Origin: Mitsuokella multacida DSM 20544
GTDB taxonomy: Bacteria > Bacillota > Negativicutes > Selenomonadales > Selenomonadaceae
DNA length: 64,000 nucleotides
NCBI RefSeq assembly: GCF_000155955.1
Contig: NZ_GG697141.2
Location: 1,334,086 to 1,398,085, forward strand
Direction: 5' to 3'
Part shown: positions 17,432-27,086 of the stretch, in pieces
How the letters are laid out: each line of letters begins with the position of its first letter
How positions within the stretch are numbered: position 1 is the stretch's first letter
Position numbers and translations under genes: made by a program
The notes under the pieces: generated by a model
Told to the model about the DNA's origin: nothing
Databases searched by the model: none
The model's input: the letters and a program-made list of their open reading frames with translations, nothing else

Positions 17432-17461
17432 AAAGCCTTCCGGAACAGGGAAGGCTTTCTT
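17432..17461 (+). terminator. Hairpin terminator after lpxD
   Basis: AAAGCCTTCC and GGAAGGCTTT form a perfect 10-bp stem with a 7-base loop, followed by a short T-rich tail (TTTCTT, 17456-17461). The next gene starts 20 bases on, so it may be only partly effective. Confidence 0.65.
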
Positions 17462-17480
17462 GCTGAAAGAGGGGAAAACG

Positions 17481-18347
17481 ATGTTGTCATACTATCTGTT
17501 GAAGGCGCTGAGCAAGATCTGCTGCCTGCTGCCGCGCGGCGTCTGTGAGGTCATCGGCCGGGCCCTCGGAGCGCTCGCCTGGCCACTCGTGCCGAAGCGG
17601 CGCAAGAAGCTCGCGAAGGACCAGATCATGATGTGCCTCGGCGTCGACGAGAAGGAGGCCGAGCGCCTCGCGAAGGCCAGCAGTGTCCGCTTCGGCCCGA
17701 TGCTCATGGAGGTCCTGCGCTTCCCAATCATCCGCAAGCACATCGGCGATTACGTGCGCATCGAGGGCCTCGACAAGCTCGAGCGCGGTCTCGCGCTCGG
17801 CAAGGGCTGCATCATCGCGGCGGCACACAGCGGCAACTGGGAGCTCATGGGCGGCGCTTTCGCGCAGGCCGGCATCCCGCTCGTCGGCGTCGCGATGAAG
17901 CAGAAGTCGACGGGCGCCGACCGCTTCATCAACGAGTACCGCACGCTCATCGGCATGCACATCACCTACAAGAGCGGCGTGCGCGAGATGTTCGACATGC
18001 TGCAGAAGGGCTGGGCCATCGGCCTCATCATGGATCAGGACACGAACCGCCGCAGCGGCATCGTGCTCGACTTCTTCGGCAAGCCGACGAACTGCGTGCC
18101 GGGCGCTGCCTCGATGGCGCGCTTCCAGGGCGTGCCGATCTTCCCCGCGTTCATGCATCGCGATGAGCACGGCTTCCACACGCTGATCGTGCAGGATCCT
18201 GTTTTCGTCGAGAAGACAAAGGACAAGCGCGAGGACATCCGCAGGACGACGCAGATCCTGACGAAGTGCATCGAGGTTCACGTGCGCCGCTACCCCGAGG
18301 AATGGTTCTGGCTGCACGACCGCTGGAAGTCTATGCGGGAAGAATAA
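17481..18347 (+). CDS. LpxL/HtrB-family lipid A acyltransferase (copy 1)
   Basis: The product has 288 residues; the ATG at 17481 follows AGAGGGG (an in-frame TTG at 17460 lies inside the terminator hairpin tail). It belongs to the LpxL/LpxM lysophospholipid acyltransferase superfamily that adds secondary acyl chains to lipid A at the inner membrane. The HX4E catalytic motif is in AAHSGNWELMGG. Other motifs are LIMDQDTNRRSGIVLDFFG and, near the C-terminus, RRYPEEWFWLHDRW, typical of the family. A second family member lies at 30328, so the two probably act at different positions. Confidence 0.9.
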   Translation: MLSYYLLKALSKICCLLPRGVCEVIGRALGALAWPLVPKRRKKLAKDQIMMCLGVDEKEAERLAKASSVRFGPMLMEVLRFPIIRKHIGDYVRIEGLDKLERGLALGKGCIIAAAHSGNWELMGGAFAQAGIPLVGVAMKQKSTGADRFINEYRTLIGMHITYKSGVREMFDMLQKGWAIGLIMDQDTNRRSGIVLDFFGKPTNCVPGAASMARFQGVPIFPAFMHRDEHGFHTLIVQDPVFVEKTKDKREDIRRTTQILTKCIEVHVRRYPEEWFWLHDRWKSMREE

Positions 18348-18356
18348 TCGGCTGAC

Positions 18357-18385
18357 TTGCATCGTGGACCATTGTTTTGTACAAT
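18357..18385 (+). promoter_or_regulatory. Promoter of lpxC
   Basis: TTGCAT (18357-18362), a 17-base spacer and TACAAT (18380-18385). Transcription from here would start near 18392, which rules out any lpxC start upstream of that point. Confidence 0.65.
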
Positions 18386-18418
18386 AGAGTAAGGCATATT
18401 ACGGCAGGGGGTATGATT

Positions 18419-19255
18419 TTGCAGAAACAGAGAACATTGAAGACAGAAGTCTCTTATACGGGCATCGGGCTGCATTCCGGCCGTGAGGTCCATGCAACGC
18501 TGAAGCCGGCGCCAGAGGACACGGGCATCGTCTTCGTGCGCAAGGATCTCTCCGGTGAGCCGCAGATCCACGCGAAGGCCCAGAATGTCACGTCGACATT
18601 GCGCGCGACGACGGTGGAGGAGAACGGCAACAAGGTGTTCACGATCGAGCACCTGATGAGCGCGTTCCACGCGCACCGCATCGACAATGCCTACGTCGAG
18701 CTCGATTCGGAAGAGCCGCCGGTGGCGGACGGAGCCTCGCTCGTTTTCTTCGAGCTCATGGCGAAGGCCGGCATCGTGGAGCAGGCGAAGGACCGCAAAG
18801 AGATCGTCATCGACAAGGTCTACCGCATCGATGATGAGAAGACGGGCCGCTTCGTCATGGTCCTGCCGTACGACGGCTTCCGCGTGAGCTTCACGTCCCT
18901 GAATCCGCACAAGCTCATCGGCGTCCAGTACGAGGACTTCCACGTCGATGAGGCGGTCTACCACAAGGAGATCGCTCCGGCTCGCACGATCGCGTACGAG
19001 GAGGAGATCCAGGCGCTGCGCGAGATAGGACTCGGCCTCGGCGGCTCACTTGAGAACGTCATCGTCTACAACGACGAGGGCTGGCTCAATCCGCTCCACT
19101 TTGAGGATGAACTCGTGCGCCACAAGATCCTCGACGTCATCGGCGACCTGCGTCTTGCCGGCATCATCCGCGGCCACGTGATCGCCGTGGCCTCCGGCCA
19201 CGCGCTCAACACGCAACTGGCAAAGCAGATTGCCGCTGCCTTTGTGCATCAATGA
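18419..19255 (+). CDS. lpxC: UDP-3-O-acyl-N-acetylglucosamine deacetylase LpxC
   Basis: This zinc enzyme performs the committed step of lipid A synthesis. The TTG at 18419 is chosen as the start: AGGGGG precedes it by 7 bases, and the product MQKQRTLKTEVSYTGIGLHS aligns with the E. coli start MIKQRTLK. An ATG at 18413 is too close to that ribosome site, and an upstream TTG at 18377 overlaps the promoter. The 278-residue protein shows the zinc motif TIEHLMSAF and HKILDVIGDLRLAG (HKxxDxxGD), plus the catalytic EEPPVADGAS region. It has its own promoter and is followed by fabZ. Confidence 0.95.
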   Translation: MQKQRTLKTEVSYTGIGLHSGREVHATLKPAPEDTGIVFVRKDLSGEPQIHAKAQNVTSTLRATTVEENGNKVFTIEHLMSAFHAHRIDNAYVELDSEEPPVADGASLVFFELMAKAGIVEQAKDRKEIVIDKVYRIDDEKTGRFVMVLPYDGFRVSFTSLNPHKLIGVQYEDFHVDEAVYHKEIAPARTIAYEEEIQALREIGLGLGGSLENVIVYNDEGWLNPLHFEDELVRHKILDVIGDLRLAGIIRGHVIAVASGHALNTQLAKQIAAAFVHQ

Positions 19256-19306
19256 GAACTCGTAAGAAACTATCCTGACAACGTTTAAGAGGAAGAGGGA
19301 GAAATC

Positions 19307-19747
19307 ATGGTATTAGATATCAACGACATCCAGAAGATTTTACCGCATCGTCCGCCGATGCTGCTCGTCGACCGCATCATCGAGCTCGAGCCGTTTAAGT
19401 CGGCCACGGGCATCAAGAACGTCACGATGAATGAGCCGCACTTCCTGGGCCACTTCCCGGGCCATCCAATCATGCCGGGCGTGCTGATCCTCGAGGCAAT
19501 GGCACAGGTCGGCGGCGTCGCCATGCTGTATCCGGAGGAGCACCGCGGCAAGATCGCGCTGTTCGGCGGCATGGAACACGTCAAGTTCAAGCGTCAGGTC
19601 GTGCCGGGCGACCAGCTCGTCACGAAGGCACAGCTCGTCCGCACGCGCGGTGACTTCGGCCTGCTCCACTGCGATGGCTATGTCGACGGCGAACTCGCCG
19701 CTTCGGCAGACTTCAAGTTTGCATTGAAAAAGGGCGAAGATCTTTGA
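19307..19747 (+). CDS. fabZ: 3-hydroxyacyl-ACP dehydratase FabZ
   Basis: This 146-residue hotdog-fold enzyme dehydrates 3-hydroxyacyl-ACP in fatty acid elongation. It competes with LpxA for the hydroxyacyl-ACP used in lipid A. The active-site helix region reads HFLGHFPGHPIMPGVLILEA, with the catalytic His and Glu. The start MVLDINDIQKILPHRPPMLL is typical. Its position between lpxC and lpxA is the widely conserved arrangement that links fatty acid and lipid A flux. Confidence 0.96.
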   Translation: MVLDINDIQKILPHRPPMLLVDRIIELEPFKSATGIKNVTMNEPHFLGHFPGHPIMPGVLILEAMAQVGGVAMLYPEEHRGKIALFGGMEHVKFKRQVVPGDQLVTKAQLVRTRGDFGLLHCDGYVDGELAASADFKFALKKGEDL

Positions 19748-19923
19748 TTTCAGCCTGTATCAATTGCCTAATCGCATGTAGTCTTTGTTCAACTCGTAAA
19801 ACGCCCAGATTTGCAGTCAAATGAGATACAAGAATGATGAGGGTATTCAGGAGTATATAAAAAAGGACAGAGCAAACTGGCCGGAAAGACCGGCTTTGGA
19901 GGAAGGTTAAGGAGTTGGAGCAG

Positions 19924-20736
19924 ATGAATACGGACAACAAGGTCACTGCAAATATACATGAAACAGCTGTCGTCGCACCTGGTGCGAAGATTGCGGAGAA
20001 CGTCGAGATCGGGCCTTACTCGGTCATCGGCGAGAACGTCGAGATCGGCGAGGGCACGAAGATCGGCCCGCATGTCGTCATCCACGGCTGGACCCAGATC
20101 GGCAAGGACTGCCGCATCTTCCAGGGGGCTTCCATCGGCGAAGAGCCGCAGGACCTCAAGTTCAAGGGCGAGAAGAGCTACACGATCATCGGTGACCGCA
20201 CGACGATCCGCGAGGGCGCTACGATCCATCGCGCGACGGGTGAGGGCGAGGAGACGCGCGTCGGCAACGACTGCCTGCTCATGGCACTGACGCATGTCGC
20301 GCATAACTGCGTCGTCGGCAACCACGTCATCATGTCGAACCTCGCGAGCCTCGCAGGCCACGCCATCGTCGAGGACCGCGCGGTCATCGGCGGCATGGCT
20401 GGCGTTCATCAGTTCGTCAAGATCGGCCGCAACGCGATGGTCGGCGGCATGTCGAAGCTCACGCAGGACGTCGTGCCGTACACGATCGTCGACGGGCAGC
20501 CGGCCAAGGTCGTCGGCCTCAATGCCGTCGGCATCTCGCGCGCCGGCATCAAGCTCGATGCGCGCCGCAATATCAAGAAAGCATACAAGCTCCTCTATCG
20601 GTCGGGCCTGAGCCTGCAGCAGGCGATTGCCGTCATCGAGCAGGAAGTCGATTCCTGCGAGGAGGTCGAGCACTTCCTGCGCTTCCTGCGCAATGCAGAG
20701 CGCGGCATCTGCCGTGAGCGCAGAGAGCGCGACTGA
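19924..20736 (+). CDS. lpxA: UDP-GlcNAc O-acyltransferase LpxA
   Basis: This enzyme adds the first hydroxyacyl chain to UDP-GlcNAc. The product is 270 residues from ATG 19924; AAGGAG ends 9 bases upstream. A TTG at 19915 is an alternative that would add three residues. The left-handed beta-helix of hexapeptide repeats spans about 10-190 ([20 protein letters not shown]), and the catalytic His is in [16 protein letters not shown] helical C-terminal domain (about 195-265) contains the family phrase AVGISRAGI. It is followed by lpxI and lpxB. Confidence 0.95.
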   Translation: MNTDNKVTANIHETAVVAPGAKIAENVEIGPYSVIGENVEIGEGTKIGPHVVIHGWTQIGKDCRIFQGASIGEEPQDLKFKGEKSYTIIGDRTTIREGATIHRATGEGEETRVGNDCLLMALTHVAHNCVVGNHVIMSNLASLAGHAIVEDRAVIGGMAGVHQFVKIGRNAMVGGMSKLTQDVVPYTIVDGQPAKVVGLNAVGISRAGIKLDARRNIKKAYKLLYRSGLSLQQAIAVIEQEVDSCEEVEHFLRFLRNAERGICRERRERD

Positions 20737-20785
20737 GACGGTCGGGAATCGGCCAGAAGCTTTGAGAAATATCGGGGGAATCGTT

Positions 20786-21589
20786 ATGGAAAGAATCGGA
20801 CTGCTGGCCGGTGCCGGCAAACTGCCAGTCGAGTGTGCGAGAGCGGCAAAGCTCCTCGGTTATGAGGTCTATGCCGTCGCCCTGCTGCCGGAGACGGATG
20901 CAGAGCTCAAGGAATGCACGGCGGACTGCCAGTTCATCAGCATTGCGCATCTTGATGATGTGCTGAACTACCTCAAGGAACATCAGGTCAGCAAGGTCAC
21001 GATGATCGGCAAGGTCACGAAGGAGCTGCTGTTCTCGGGCAAGGTCCAGCCGGATGCGCGCATGATGAAGCTCATCATGGAGCTGCCGGACCGCAAGGAC
21101 GACACGATCATGATGATGTTCGTGCGTGAACTCGCCAAGGCCGGCATCCAGGCCTTTGACCAGACGGCACTCATCCGCCGCCTGATGCCGCACCGCGGCG
21201 TCATCACGAAGCGCGAGCCGACGGCCGAGGAGCGCAAGGACATGGAATTCGGCTTCCGCATGGCCAAGGAGATCGGCCGCCTCGATGTCGGCCAGACGGC
21301 CGTCGTCAAGAACATGGCGGTCATGGCGCTCGAGGCCATCGAGGGCACAGATGCCTGCATCCACCGCGGCGGCGAGCTCGCGCGCGGCGGCGCTGTCGTG
21401 GCCAAGGTCGCCAAGCCGCAGCAGGATGACCGCTTCGACGTGCCGACCGTAGGCCTGGCCACGATCCAGAGCATGGTGGATGTCGGGGCGACGGCTCTGG
21501 CCATCGAAGCAGATAAGACGCTCCTCGTCGAGCGCGAGGAGATGCTTGCCCTGGCAGAGGCCAACAACATAACGATTGCAGCCCTGTAA
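20786..21589 (+). CDS. lpxI: UDP-2,3-diacylglucosamine diphosphatase LpxI
   Basis: The product is 267 residues with ATG 20786. LpxI (the former DUF1009 family) cleaves UDP-2,3-diacylglucosamine to lipid X and UMP, replacing LpxH of gamma-proteobacteria by attack on a different phosphate. The family start ERIGLLAGAGKLPVECARAA is clear. The C-terminal catalytic part has NMAVMALEAIEGTDACIHRGG and GGAVVAKVAKPQQDDRFDVP, matching the family Glu-Gly-Thr-Asp and Asp-Arg-Phe-Asp motifs. It lies between lpxA and lpxB. No lpxH is seen in the window. Confidence 0.93.
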   Translation: MERIGLLAGAGKLPVECARAAKLLGYEVYAVALLPETDAELKECTADCQFISIAHLDDVLNYLKEHQVSKVTMIGKVTKELLFSGKVQPDARMMKLIMELPDRKDDTIMMMFVRELAKAGIQAFDQTALIRRLMPHRGVITKREPTAEERKDMEFGFRMAKEIGRLDVGQTAVVKNMAVMALEAIEGTDACIHRGGELARGGAVVAKVAKPQQDDRFDVPTVGLATIQSMVDVGATALAIEADKTLLVEREEMLALAEANNITIAAL

Positions 21590-21602
21590 GCGTGTGATTG
21601 TG

Positions 21603-21644
21603 AGACGCGGCGGAACCAAGAATGCTGGTACCCTCGCGTCTTTT
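21603..21644 (+). terminator. Possible hairpin terminator between lpxI and lpxB
   Basis: AGACGCG (21603-21609) pairs with CGCGTCT (21635-21641). An inner ACCA/TGGT pairing is also possible, and the stem ends in TTTT. The 25-base loop makes it weaker than the others in the window. Confidence 0.4.
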
Positions 21645-21684
21645 CGGCTTTTCTTATGAGATGCGATCCTGAGGAGGTGTGTGG

Positions 21685-22833
21685 ATGAAGATCATGCTGT
21701 CAGCCGGCGAGGTGTCGGGCGACCTGCACGGGGAGCGCCTCGCGCGCGCCATACGCGAGCAGGCGCCCGATACCGAGCTCATCGGCTTCGGCGGAGCGCG
21801 CATGGAGCGCGCGGGCGTCAGGCTCTTCCGCAATTTCGCAGACTACAATGTCATGGGCGTCTGGGAGGTCATCAAGAACCTCCGGCGCATCCTGAAGCTG
21901 CTCGACGACCTGACGGCCTACATGGAGAAGGAGCGGCCGGACCTCCTGGTGCTCATCGACTACCCGGACTTCAACTGGCGCCTCGCGAAGCGCGCCAAGA
22001 AGATCGGCATCCCGGTATTCTCGTACATCCCACCGTCGGCCTGGGCCTGGCGCAAGGGACGGGCGAAGAAGTGCGCGGCTCTCGCCGACACCTTCGTCGC
22101 GATCTTCCCGCACGAGCTGCCCGTCTACGAGGCGGCTGGCGCCAACATCTCATTCCTCGGGAACCCGCTCGTCGACACGGTCAAGGCGGAGCTTCCGGAA
22201 AAAGAGGCGCGCGCGTTCTTCGGCATCGCGCCGGAGGACCACGCCGTGCTGTTGATGCCGGGCAGCCGTCGCCAGGAGATCACGATGCTCCTGCCGGCCA
22301 TGCTCGAGGCGGCGAAGCTGCTCGCGGCAAAGCGCCCCGGGACGAAGTTCTTCCTGCCCGTGGCGGCCGCCTCGTACGAGCCGCTCATCGAGCAGCTCGT
22401 GGCGGAGCATGGCGTAGAGGTAAAGCTCACGCACGAGAACCGCTATGCGCTCATGGGCCTTGCCGATGTGGCGGCGGCGGCTTCGGGGACGGTCGTCATG
22501 GAAGCGGCCCTGATGGGGCTGCCGTGCGTCTCGCTCTACCGCCTGGCTCCGCTCAACTACATGATCGGGCGCGCGCTCGTCCACGTCGAGCACTTCACCC
22601 TGCCGAACATCTTGCTCGGTGAGACCATCCAGCCGGAGCTCCTGCAGGACGAGGTCGAGCCCCATCGCATCGCCGATGCGCTCGCGCGCCTCTACCGCGG
22701 CGAGGCGGCGCGCGAGAAGACGCGTGCCAAGCTCCAAGAAGCCTGCCAGCGACTCGGTCCACCGGGCGCGGCGGGCCGCGTGGCGGCCAAGATCCTAGAG
22801 GCGGCGCACGACAAACGACATTCAGGAGAATAA
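21685..22833 (+). CDS. lpxB: Lipid A disaccharide synthase LpxB
   Basis: This 382-residue GT-B glycosyltransferase joins UDP-diacylglucosamine and lipid X to form the tetraacyl disaccharide 1-phosphate. ATG 21685 has GAGGAGG 7 bases upstream. Family motifs are LSAGEVSGDLHGERLARAI, GFGGARMERAG, IDYPDFNWRLAKRAKK and YIPPSAWAWRKGRAKK. A late MPGSRRQEI loop and the SGTVVMEAAL nucleotide-binding region are also present. msbA begins one base after its stop, so the two are tightly coupled. Confidence 0.95.
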   Translation: MKIMLSAGEVSGDLHGERLARAIREQAPDTELIGFGGARMERAGVRLFRNFADYNVMGVWEVIKNLRRILKLLDDLTAYMEKERPDLLVLIDYPDFNWRLAKRAKKIGIPVFSYIPPSAWAWRKGRAKKCAALADTFVAIFPHELPVYEAAGANISFLGNPLVDTVKAELPEKEARAFFGIAPEDHAVLLMPGSRRQEITMLLPAMLEAAKLLAAKRPGTKFFLPVAAASYEPLIEQLVAEHGVEVKLTHENRYALMGLADVAAAASGTVVMEAALMGLPCVSLYRLAPLNYMIGRALVHVEHFTLPNILLGETIQPELLQDEVEPHRIADALARLYRGEAAREKTRAKLQEACQRLGPPGAAGRVAAKILEAAHDKRHSGE

Positions 22834-22834
22834 C

Positions 22835-24565
22835 ATGAAGAATTACAAGCGGCTGCTCCAATACATGCGGCCATATGTCAAGCAGCTCATACTGGCCATC
22901 ATCTGCATCATCATGGCGGCGGCGGCCAACCTCTACCTGCCATGGATCATCAAGGACATGATCGATAAGGTGCTGGCTGAGAAGGACATGGTGATGCTCA
23001 ACCTCATCTGCGTCGGCATCGTCGTCGTCTTCCTCTTGCGCGGCATCTTCTACTACGGGCAGTCGTACCTCGTCTCCTTCATCGGCCAGAAGGTCATCAT
23101 CGATGTGCGCGAGGTCATGTTCCGCAAGTTCCAGCGCATGCCGATGGCCTACTTCGACCGCCATCAGACAGGCGAGGTCATGAGCTACATCACGAACGAT
23201 GTGGCGGCCATCCAGTCGGCTCTCGTCGACCAGCTCATCGAGATGGTCACGGAGGGATCCATCCTCATCGGTTCGCTCGTCATGATGATCGTGCTGGACT
23301 GGAAGCTCTCCATCCTGACGCTCGTCATCATCCCGCTCGTCGGCCAGGCCATGAAGATCTTCGGCCGCAAGATCAAGCGCAACGGCACGGTCATCCAGGA
23401 GCGCATGGCTGACATCACTTCTCTTCTGCAGGAGAGCGTCTCGTCCATCCGCGTCGTCAAGTCCTTCGTGCGCGAGAACTACGAGATCAAGCGCTTCTGC
23501 CGCCAGAACGAGCTCAACTTCCAGGCGGCGATGAAGAACGTCCAGCTCACGAGCCTCCTGACGCCTTCGGTCGAGTTCCTTGCGGCCATCTCGGTCACGG
23601 TCATCATCTGGTTCGGCGGCTACGAGGTCGTCAACGAGCAGCTGACGGCCGGCGCACTTGTCGCCTTCCTGACGTACGCCGTCAACCTGGCCAACCCGGT
23701 CAAGCGCCTCTCGCGCGTCTACGGCAACCTGCAGCGCGCGATGGCGGCCGTCGACCGCGTCTTCGCCGTCATCGACCTCAAGGAGACGATTGCGGACAAG
23801 CCGGATGCCAAGGAACTGCCGAAGGTCAAGGGCCACGTCGTCTTCGACCATGTTTCCTTCGAGTACAAGAAGGGCGTGCCGGCTCTGTCGGACGTCAGCC
23901 TCGAAGTGAAGCCCGGCCAGATGATCGCCTTCGTCGGCCCGAGCGGCGCCGGCAAGTCGACGATCGCCAACCTGATCCCGCGCTTCTATGAAGTCACCTC
24001 GGGCAGTATTTCCATCGATGGCTTCGACATCCGCGACGTCACGGTCGCGTCGCTGCGCGAGCAGATCGGCATCGTGCCGCAGGAGACGATGCTCTTCTCG
24101 ACGACGGTGCGCGAGAACATCCGTTACGGCCGCCTCGACGCGACGGACGAGGAAGTCGAGCAGGCGGCCAAGGCCGCCAACGCCGACGGCTTCATCCGCG
24201 AGCTGCCGAACGGCTACGACACGAAGATCGGTGAGCGCGGCCTCAACCTCTCGGGCGGCCAGCGCCAGCGCATGGCCATTGCGCGCGCCATCCTCAAGAA
24301 CCCGCAGATCCTGATCCTCGATGAGGCGACCTCCGCGCTCGACACGGAGAGCGAGAAGATCGTGCAGGCGGCCCTCGACAAGCTCATGGTCGGCCGGACA
24401 TCGTTCGTCATCGCGCACCGCCTCTCGACCATCTTTAACGCCGACCAGATCTACGTCATCGACAACGGCCACATCAAGGAGCACGGCACGCATGAAGAGC
24501 TGCTCAAGCTCGGCGGCCTCTACAGCTATCTCTACAACATCCAGTTCAACAAGAAAAACGCTTAG
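22835..24565 (+). CDS. msbA: MsbA-type lipid A flippase, ABC transporter
   Basis: This 576-residue ABC exporter has a six-helix transmembrane domain (about 1-320) fused to an ATPase domain. Walker A is GPSGAGKST (368-376), the signature is LSGGQRQRM (about 472-480), Walker B is LILDEATSALD, and the switch histidine is in VIAHRLST. From its position between lpxB and waaA-lpxK it should flip lipid A-core across the inner membrane. A general multidrug exporter role is possible but less likely in this context. Confidence 0.92.
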   Translation: MKNYKRLLQYMRPYVKQLILAIICIIMAAAANLYLPWIIKDMIDKVLAEKDMVMLNLICVGIVVVFLLRGIFYYGQSYLVSFIGQKVIIDVREVMFRKFQRMPMAYFDRHQTGEVMSYITNDVAAIQSALVDQLIEMVTEGSILIGSLVMMIVLDWKLSILTLVIIPLVGQAMKIFGRKIKRNGTVIQERMADITSLLQESVSSIRVVKSFVRENYEIKRFCRQNELNFQAAMKNVQLTSLLTPSVEFLAAISVTVIIWFGGYEVVNEQLTAGALVAFLTYAVNLANPVKRLSRVYGNLQRAMAAVDRVFAVIDLKETIADKPDAKELPKVKGHVVFDHVSFEYKKGVPALSDVSLEVKPGQMIAFVGPSGAGKSTIANLIPRFYEVTSGSISIDGFDIRDVTVASLREQIGIVPQETMLFSTTVRENIRYGRLDATDEEVEQAAKAANADGFIRELPNGYDTKIGERGLNLSGGQRQRMAIARAILKNPQILILDEATSALDTESEKIVQAALDKLMVGRTSFVIAHRLSTIFNADQIYVIDNGHIKEHGTHEELLKLGGLYSYLYNIQFNKKNA

Positions 24566-24579
24566 AAAGGGAAGAGGAT

Positions 24580-27066
24580 ATGCAACTACTGTATAATATA
24601 GCGGGCATCATCATCGTGGTCCTGATCATCCCGATGTTCATGGTCCGCTCGGTGCGTGAGAAAGGCTTTGTCGAACGCATCCGGCAGAGTCTGGGCTTCT
24701 TCCCCGAGCACGCCCTCGACAAGGTGGAGAAGAAGGACTGCATCTGGGTGCACGCGGCTTCCGTCGGCGAGATCGTCGCGACGAGTCCGCTGATCAAGGA
24801 GTTCCGCAGGGAGTTCCCGAAGAGCCCGATCCTCGTCTCCGTCGTCACGACGAGCGGCTACGAGATGGCCAACCGCATCATCAAGGATGCCGACGCCATC
24901 ATCTACTTCCCGCTCGACCTGCCGTGGCTTGCCGGCCACGTGCTGCGCCGCATCCGGCCGCGCGTCTTCCTGCCGGTCGAGACAGAGCTCTGGCCGAACT
25001 TCCTGCGCACGGCGCGCAAGATCCACGTGCCGGTCATGATGGTCAACGGCCGCATCAGCGACAAGAGCGTCAAGCAGTACAAGCACTTGCACAGCCTGTT
25101 GCGCGACATGATCGGGACGGTCAAGCTCTTCGCGATGCAGTCGCCTATTGATGCGGAGTACATCATGCGCCTCGGCGCACCGAAGGAGCTCGTGACGGTC
25201 ACGGGCAACACGAAGTTCGACCAGACGTACACGGACGTTAGCCCCGAGGAGAAGCAGCGCATCATCGAGGAGATGGGGCTCACCGAGAACGACGGTATCT
25301 TCCTCGCGGGCTCGACGCACCGCGGTGAGGAGGAGCCCGTGCTGCAGGCCTTCAAGGCCGTGCGCAAGACGCATCCGCACGCGCGCCTCGTCATCGCACC
25401 GCGCGAGCTCCTGCGCACGACGGAGGTCGTGCACCTCTGCCGCAAGGCCGGTTTCACAGTCACGACGCGCACGAAGCTCCAGCACGAGACGCCGCAGGGT
25501 GAGGACATCGTCATCCTCGATACGATCGGCGAGCTCGGCAAAGTCTACAGCATCGGCGACGTCGTCTTCGTCGGCGGCAGCCTCGTGCCGCACGGCGGTC
25601 ACAACATCCTCGAGCCAGCTGCACACGGCAAGGCCATCATCGTCGGCTCGCACATGTTCAACTTCAAGGACACGTACGCGCTCTTCAAGAACCGCGACGC
25701 CTGCCTGACGGTGAAGAACGGCGAGGAACTGGCGACGGAGGTCACGCGCCTCTTCGACGAGCCGGAGCACCGCCATCGCATGGAGGAGGAGACGCGCGCC
25801 ATCGTGCGCGAGAACAAGGGCGCTTCGCGCAAGTCGGCCGTCCTGCTCCACCAGATGCTCGACGCCTACGAGAGCAGCCCGGAGAACCGGCACCACGTGC
25901 GCTCCACCCAGAAGATCACGAACTTCCAGACCTATTTCATCGACCTTGTCCATAGTAAAGAAGTGGATGGATTCTTCCCGAACATCATCATGGGCATCCT
26001 CTACGTCTTCTCGCTGATCTACGGAATGCTCGTCAACATCAAGCTGGCCGGTTACCGGTGCGGCATCTTCAAGAAGGCGAAGCTCGACTGCTTCGTCATC
26101 AGCCTCGGCAACGTGACGGTTGGCGGTACGGGTAAGACGCCGACGGCGCAGCGCCTCGCGCGCGACATCCGCGACATGGGCTACCGCGTCGTCATCCTCA
26201 ACCGCGGCTACCGCGCCAAGTGGCACGGCGAGGTTGGCATTGTCTCCGATGGCAAGCGCCTGCACATGGATGCGGCGGAGGCCGGCGACGAGGCCTACAT
26301 GCTCGCCAAGCACCTGCCGGAGGTCCCCGTGCTCATCGGCGCGGAGCGCGCCAAGACGGGCTGCTACGCGATGGAGCACTTCGGCGCGGAGGTCGCCATC
26401 CTCGATGACGGCTACCAGCACTGGCAGCTCGAGCGCGACCTCGACATCCTGCTCGTCGACGCGGTGAACGTCTTCGGCAACGGCTACATCCTGCCGCGCG
26501 GCACGCTGCGCGAGCCGATCTCGCATATCAGCCGCGCCGACATCTGCCTGATGACGAAGGTCGACCAGGCGGCGGCCGGCTCCTGTGACTACATCCGCGA
26601 GACGGTGCACCGCTACAATCCGGATGCGCGCATCGTCGAGAGCATCCACCAGCCGCGCTGCTTCATCCCACTGACGGAGTGGTATGTCAACATCGCGAGC
26701 CAGGGCATCGATATCGCGAAGATGCGCGGCAAGCGCATCATGGCCGTTTCGGCCATCGGCAACCCGGCCTCGTTCGAGCAGACGATCTCGGACATCGGCG
26801 CGGTGATCATCGAGAGCCTGCGCTATCCGGACCATCATGACTACGCGATGTCCGAGATGACGGATATCTTCCAGCAGGCGGAGAACGCCGGCGCGGAGGC
26901 CATCGTCATCACGGAGAAGGACGCCGTCAAGATCCCGGCGGATGTGGCTCGCGAGAAGTGGTCCATCCCGATTTACGTCATCTGCGTGGAGGTCAACTTC
27001 CAGAAGGGCAGCGAAGGCCTTTCTGAGATGCTGCAGAAGCGCCTCGCTGAGCGCTTCGGCCACTGA
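24580..27066 (+). CDS. Bifunctional Kdo transferase / tetraacyldisaccharide 4'-kinase (WaaA-LpxK fusion)
   Basis: This 828-residue protein contains two complete enzymes. Residues about 1-430 are Kdo transferase (WaaA/KdtA): an N-terminal membrane helix, HAASVGEI with catalytic Glu64, ETELWPNFLR, GSTHRGEEEPVL, and GGSLVPHGGHNILEPAAHG. Residues about 465-828 are LpxK, with P-loop GNVTVGGTGKTP (510-521) and DDGYQH (609-614). LpxK phosphorylates the lipid A precursor, and WaaA then adds Kdo. They are separate genes in E. coli; here they share one uninterrupted frame with no stop or ribosome site between them. kdsB follows. Confidence 0.93.
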   Translation: MQLLYNIAGIIIVVLIIPMFMVRSVREKGFVERIRQSLGFFPEHALDKVEKKDCIWVHAASVGEIVATSPLIKEFRREFPKSPILVSVVTTSGYEMANRIIKDADAIIYFPLDLPWLAGHVLRRIRPRVFLPVETELWPNFLRTARKIHVPVMMVNGRISDKSVKQYKHLHSLLRDMIGTVKLFAMQSPIDAEYIMRLGAPKELVTVTGNTKFDQTYTDVSPEEKQRIIEEMGLTENDGIFLAGSTHRGEEEPVLQAFKAVRKTHPHARLVIAPRELLRTTEVVHLCRKAGFTVTTRTKLQHETPQGEDIVILDTIGELGKVYSIGDVVFVGGSLVPHGGHNILEPAAHGKAIIVGSHMFNFKDTYALFKNRDACLTVKNGEELATEVTRLFDEPEHRHRMEEETRAIVRENKGASRKSAVLLHQMLDAYESSPENRHHVRSTQKITNFQTYFIDLVHSKEVDGFFPNIIMGILYVFSLIYGMLVNIKLAGYRCGIFKKAKLDCFVISLGNVTVGGTGKTPTAQRLARDIRDMGYRVVILNRGYRAKWHGEVGIVSDGKRLHMDAAEAGDEAYMLAKHLPEVPVLIGAERAKTGCYAMEHFGAEVAILDDGYQHWQLERDLDILLVDAVNVFGNGYILPRGTLREPISHISRADICLMTKVDQAAAGSCDYIRETVHRYNPDARIVESIHQPRCFIPLTEWYVNIASQGIDIAKMRGKRIMAVSAIGNPASFEQTISDIGAVIIESLRYPDHHDYAMSEMTDIFQQAENAGAEAIVITEKDAVKIPADVAREKWSIPIYVICVEVNFQKGSEGLSEMLQKRLAERFGH

Positions 27067-27086
27067 TCCCTGCTTAGTTATAGAGA

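Noticed and set aside
18377-18418. Longer lpxC start at TTG 18377
   Set aside because: It lies in the -10 region of the lpxC promoter, so it would not be in the mRNA. TTG 18419 has the right ribosome site and matches the E. coli N-terminus.
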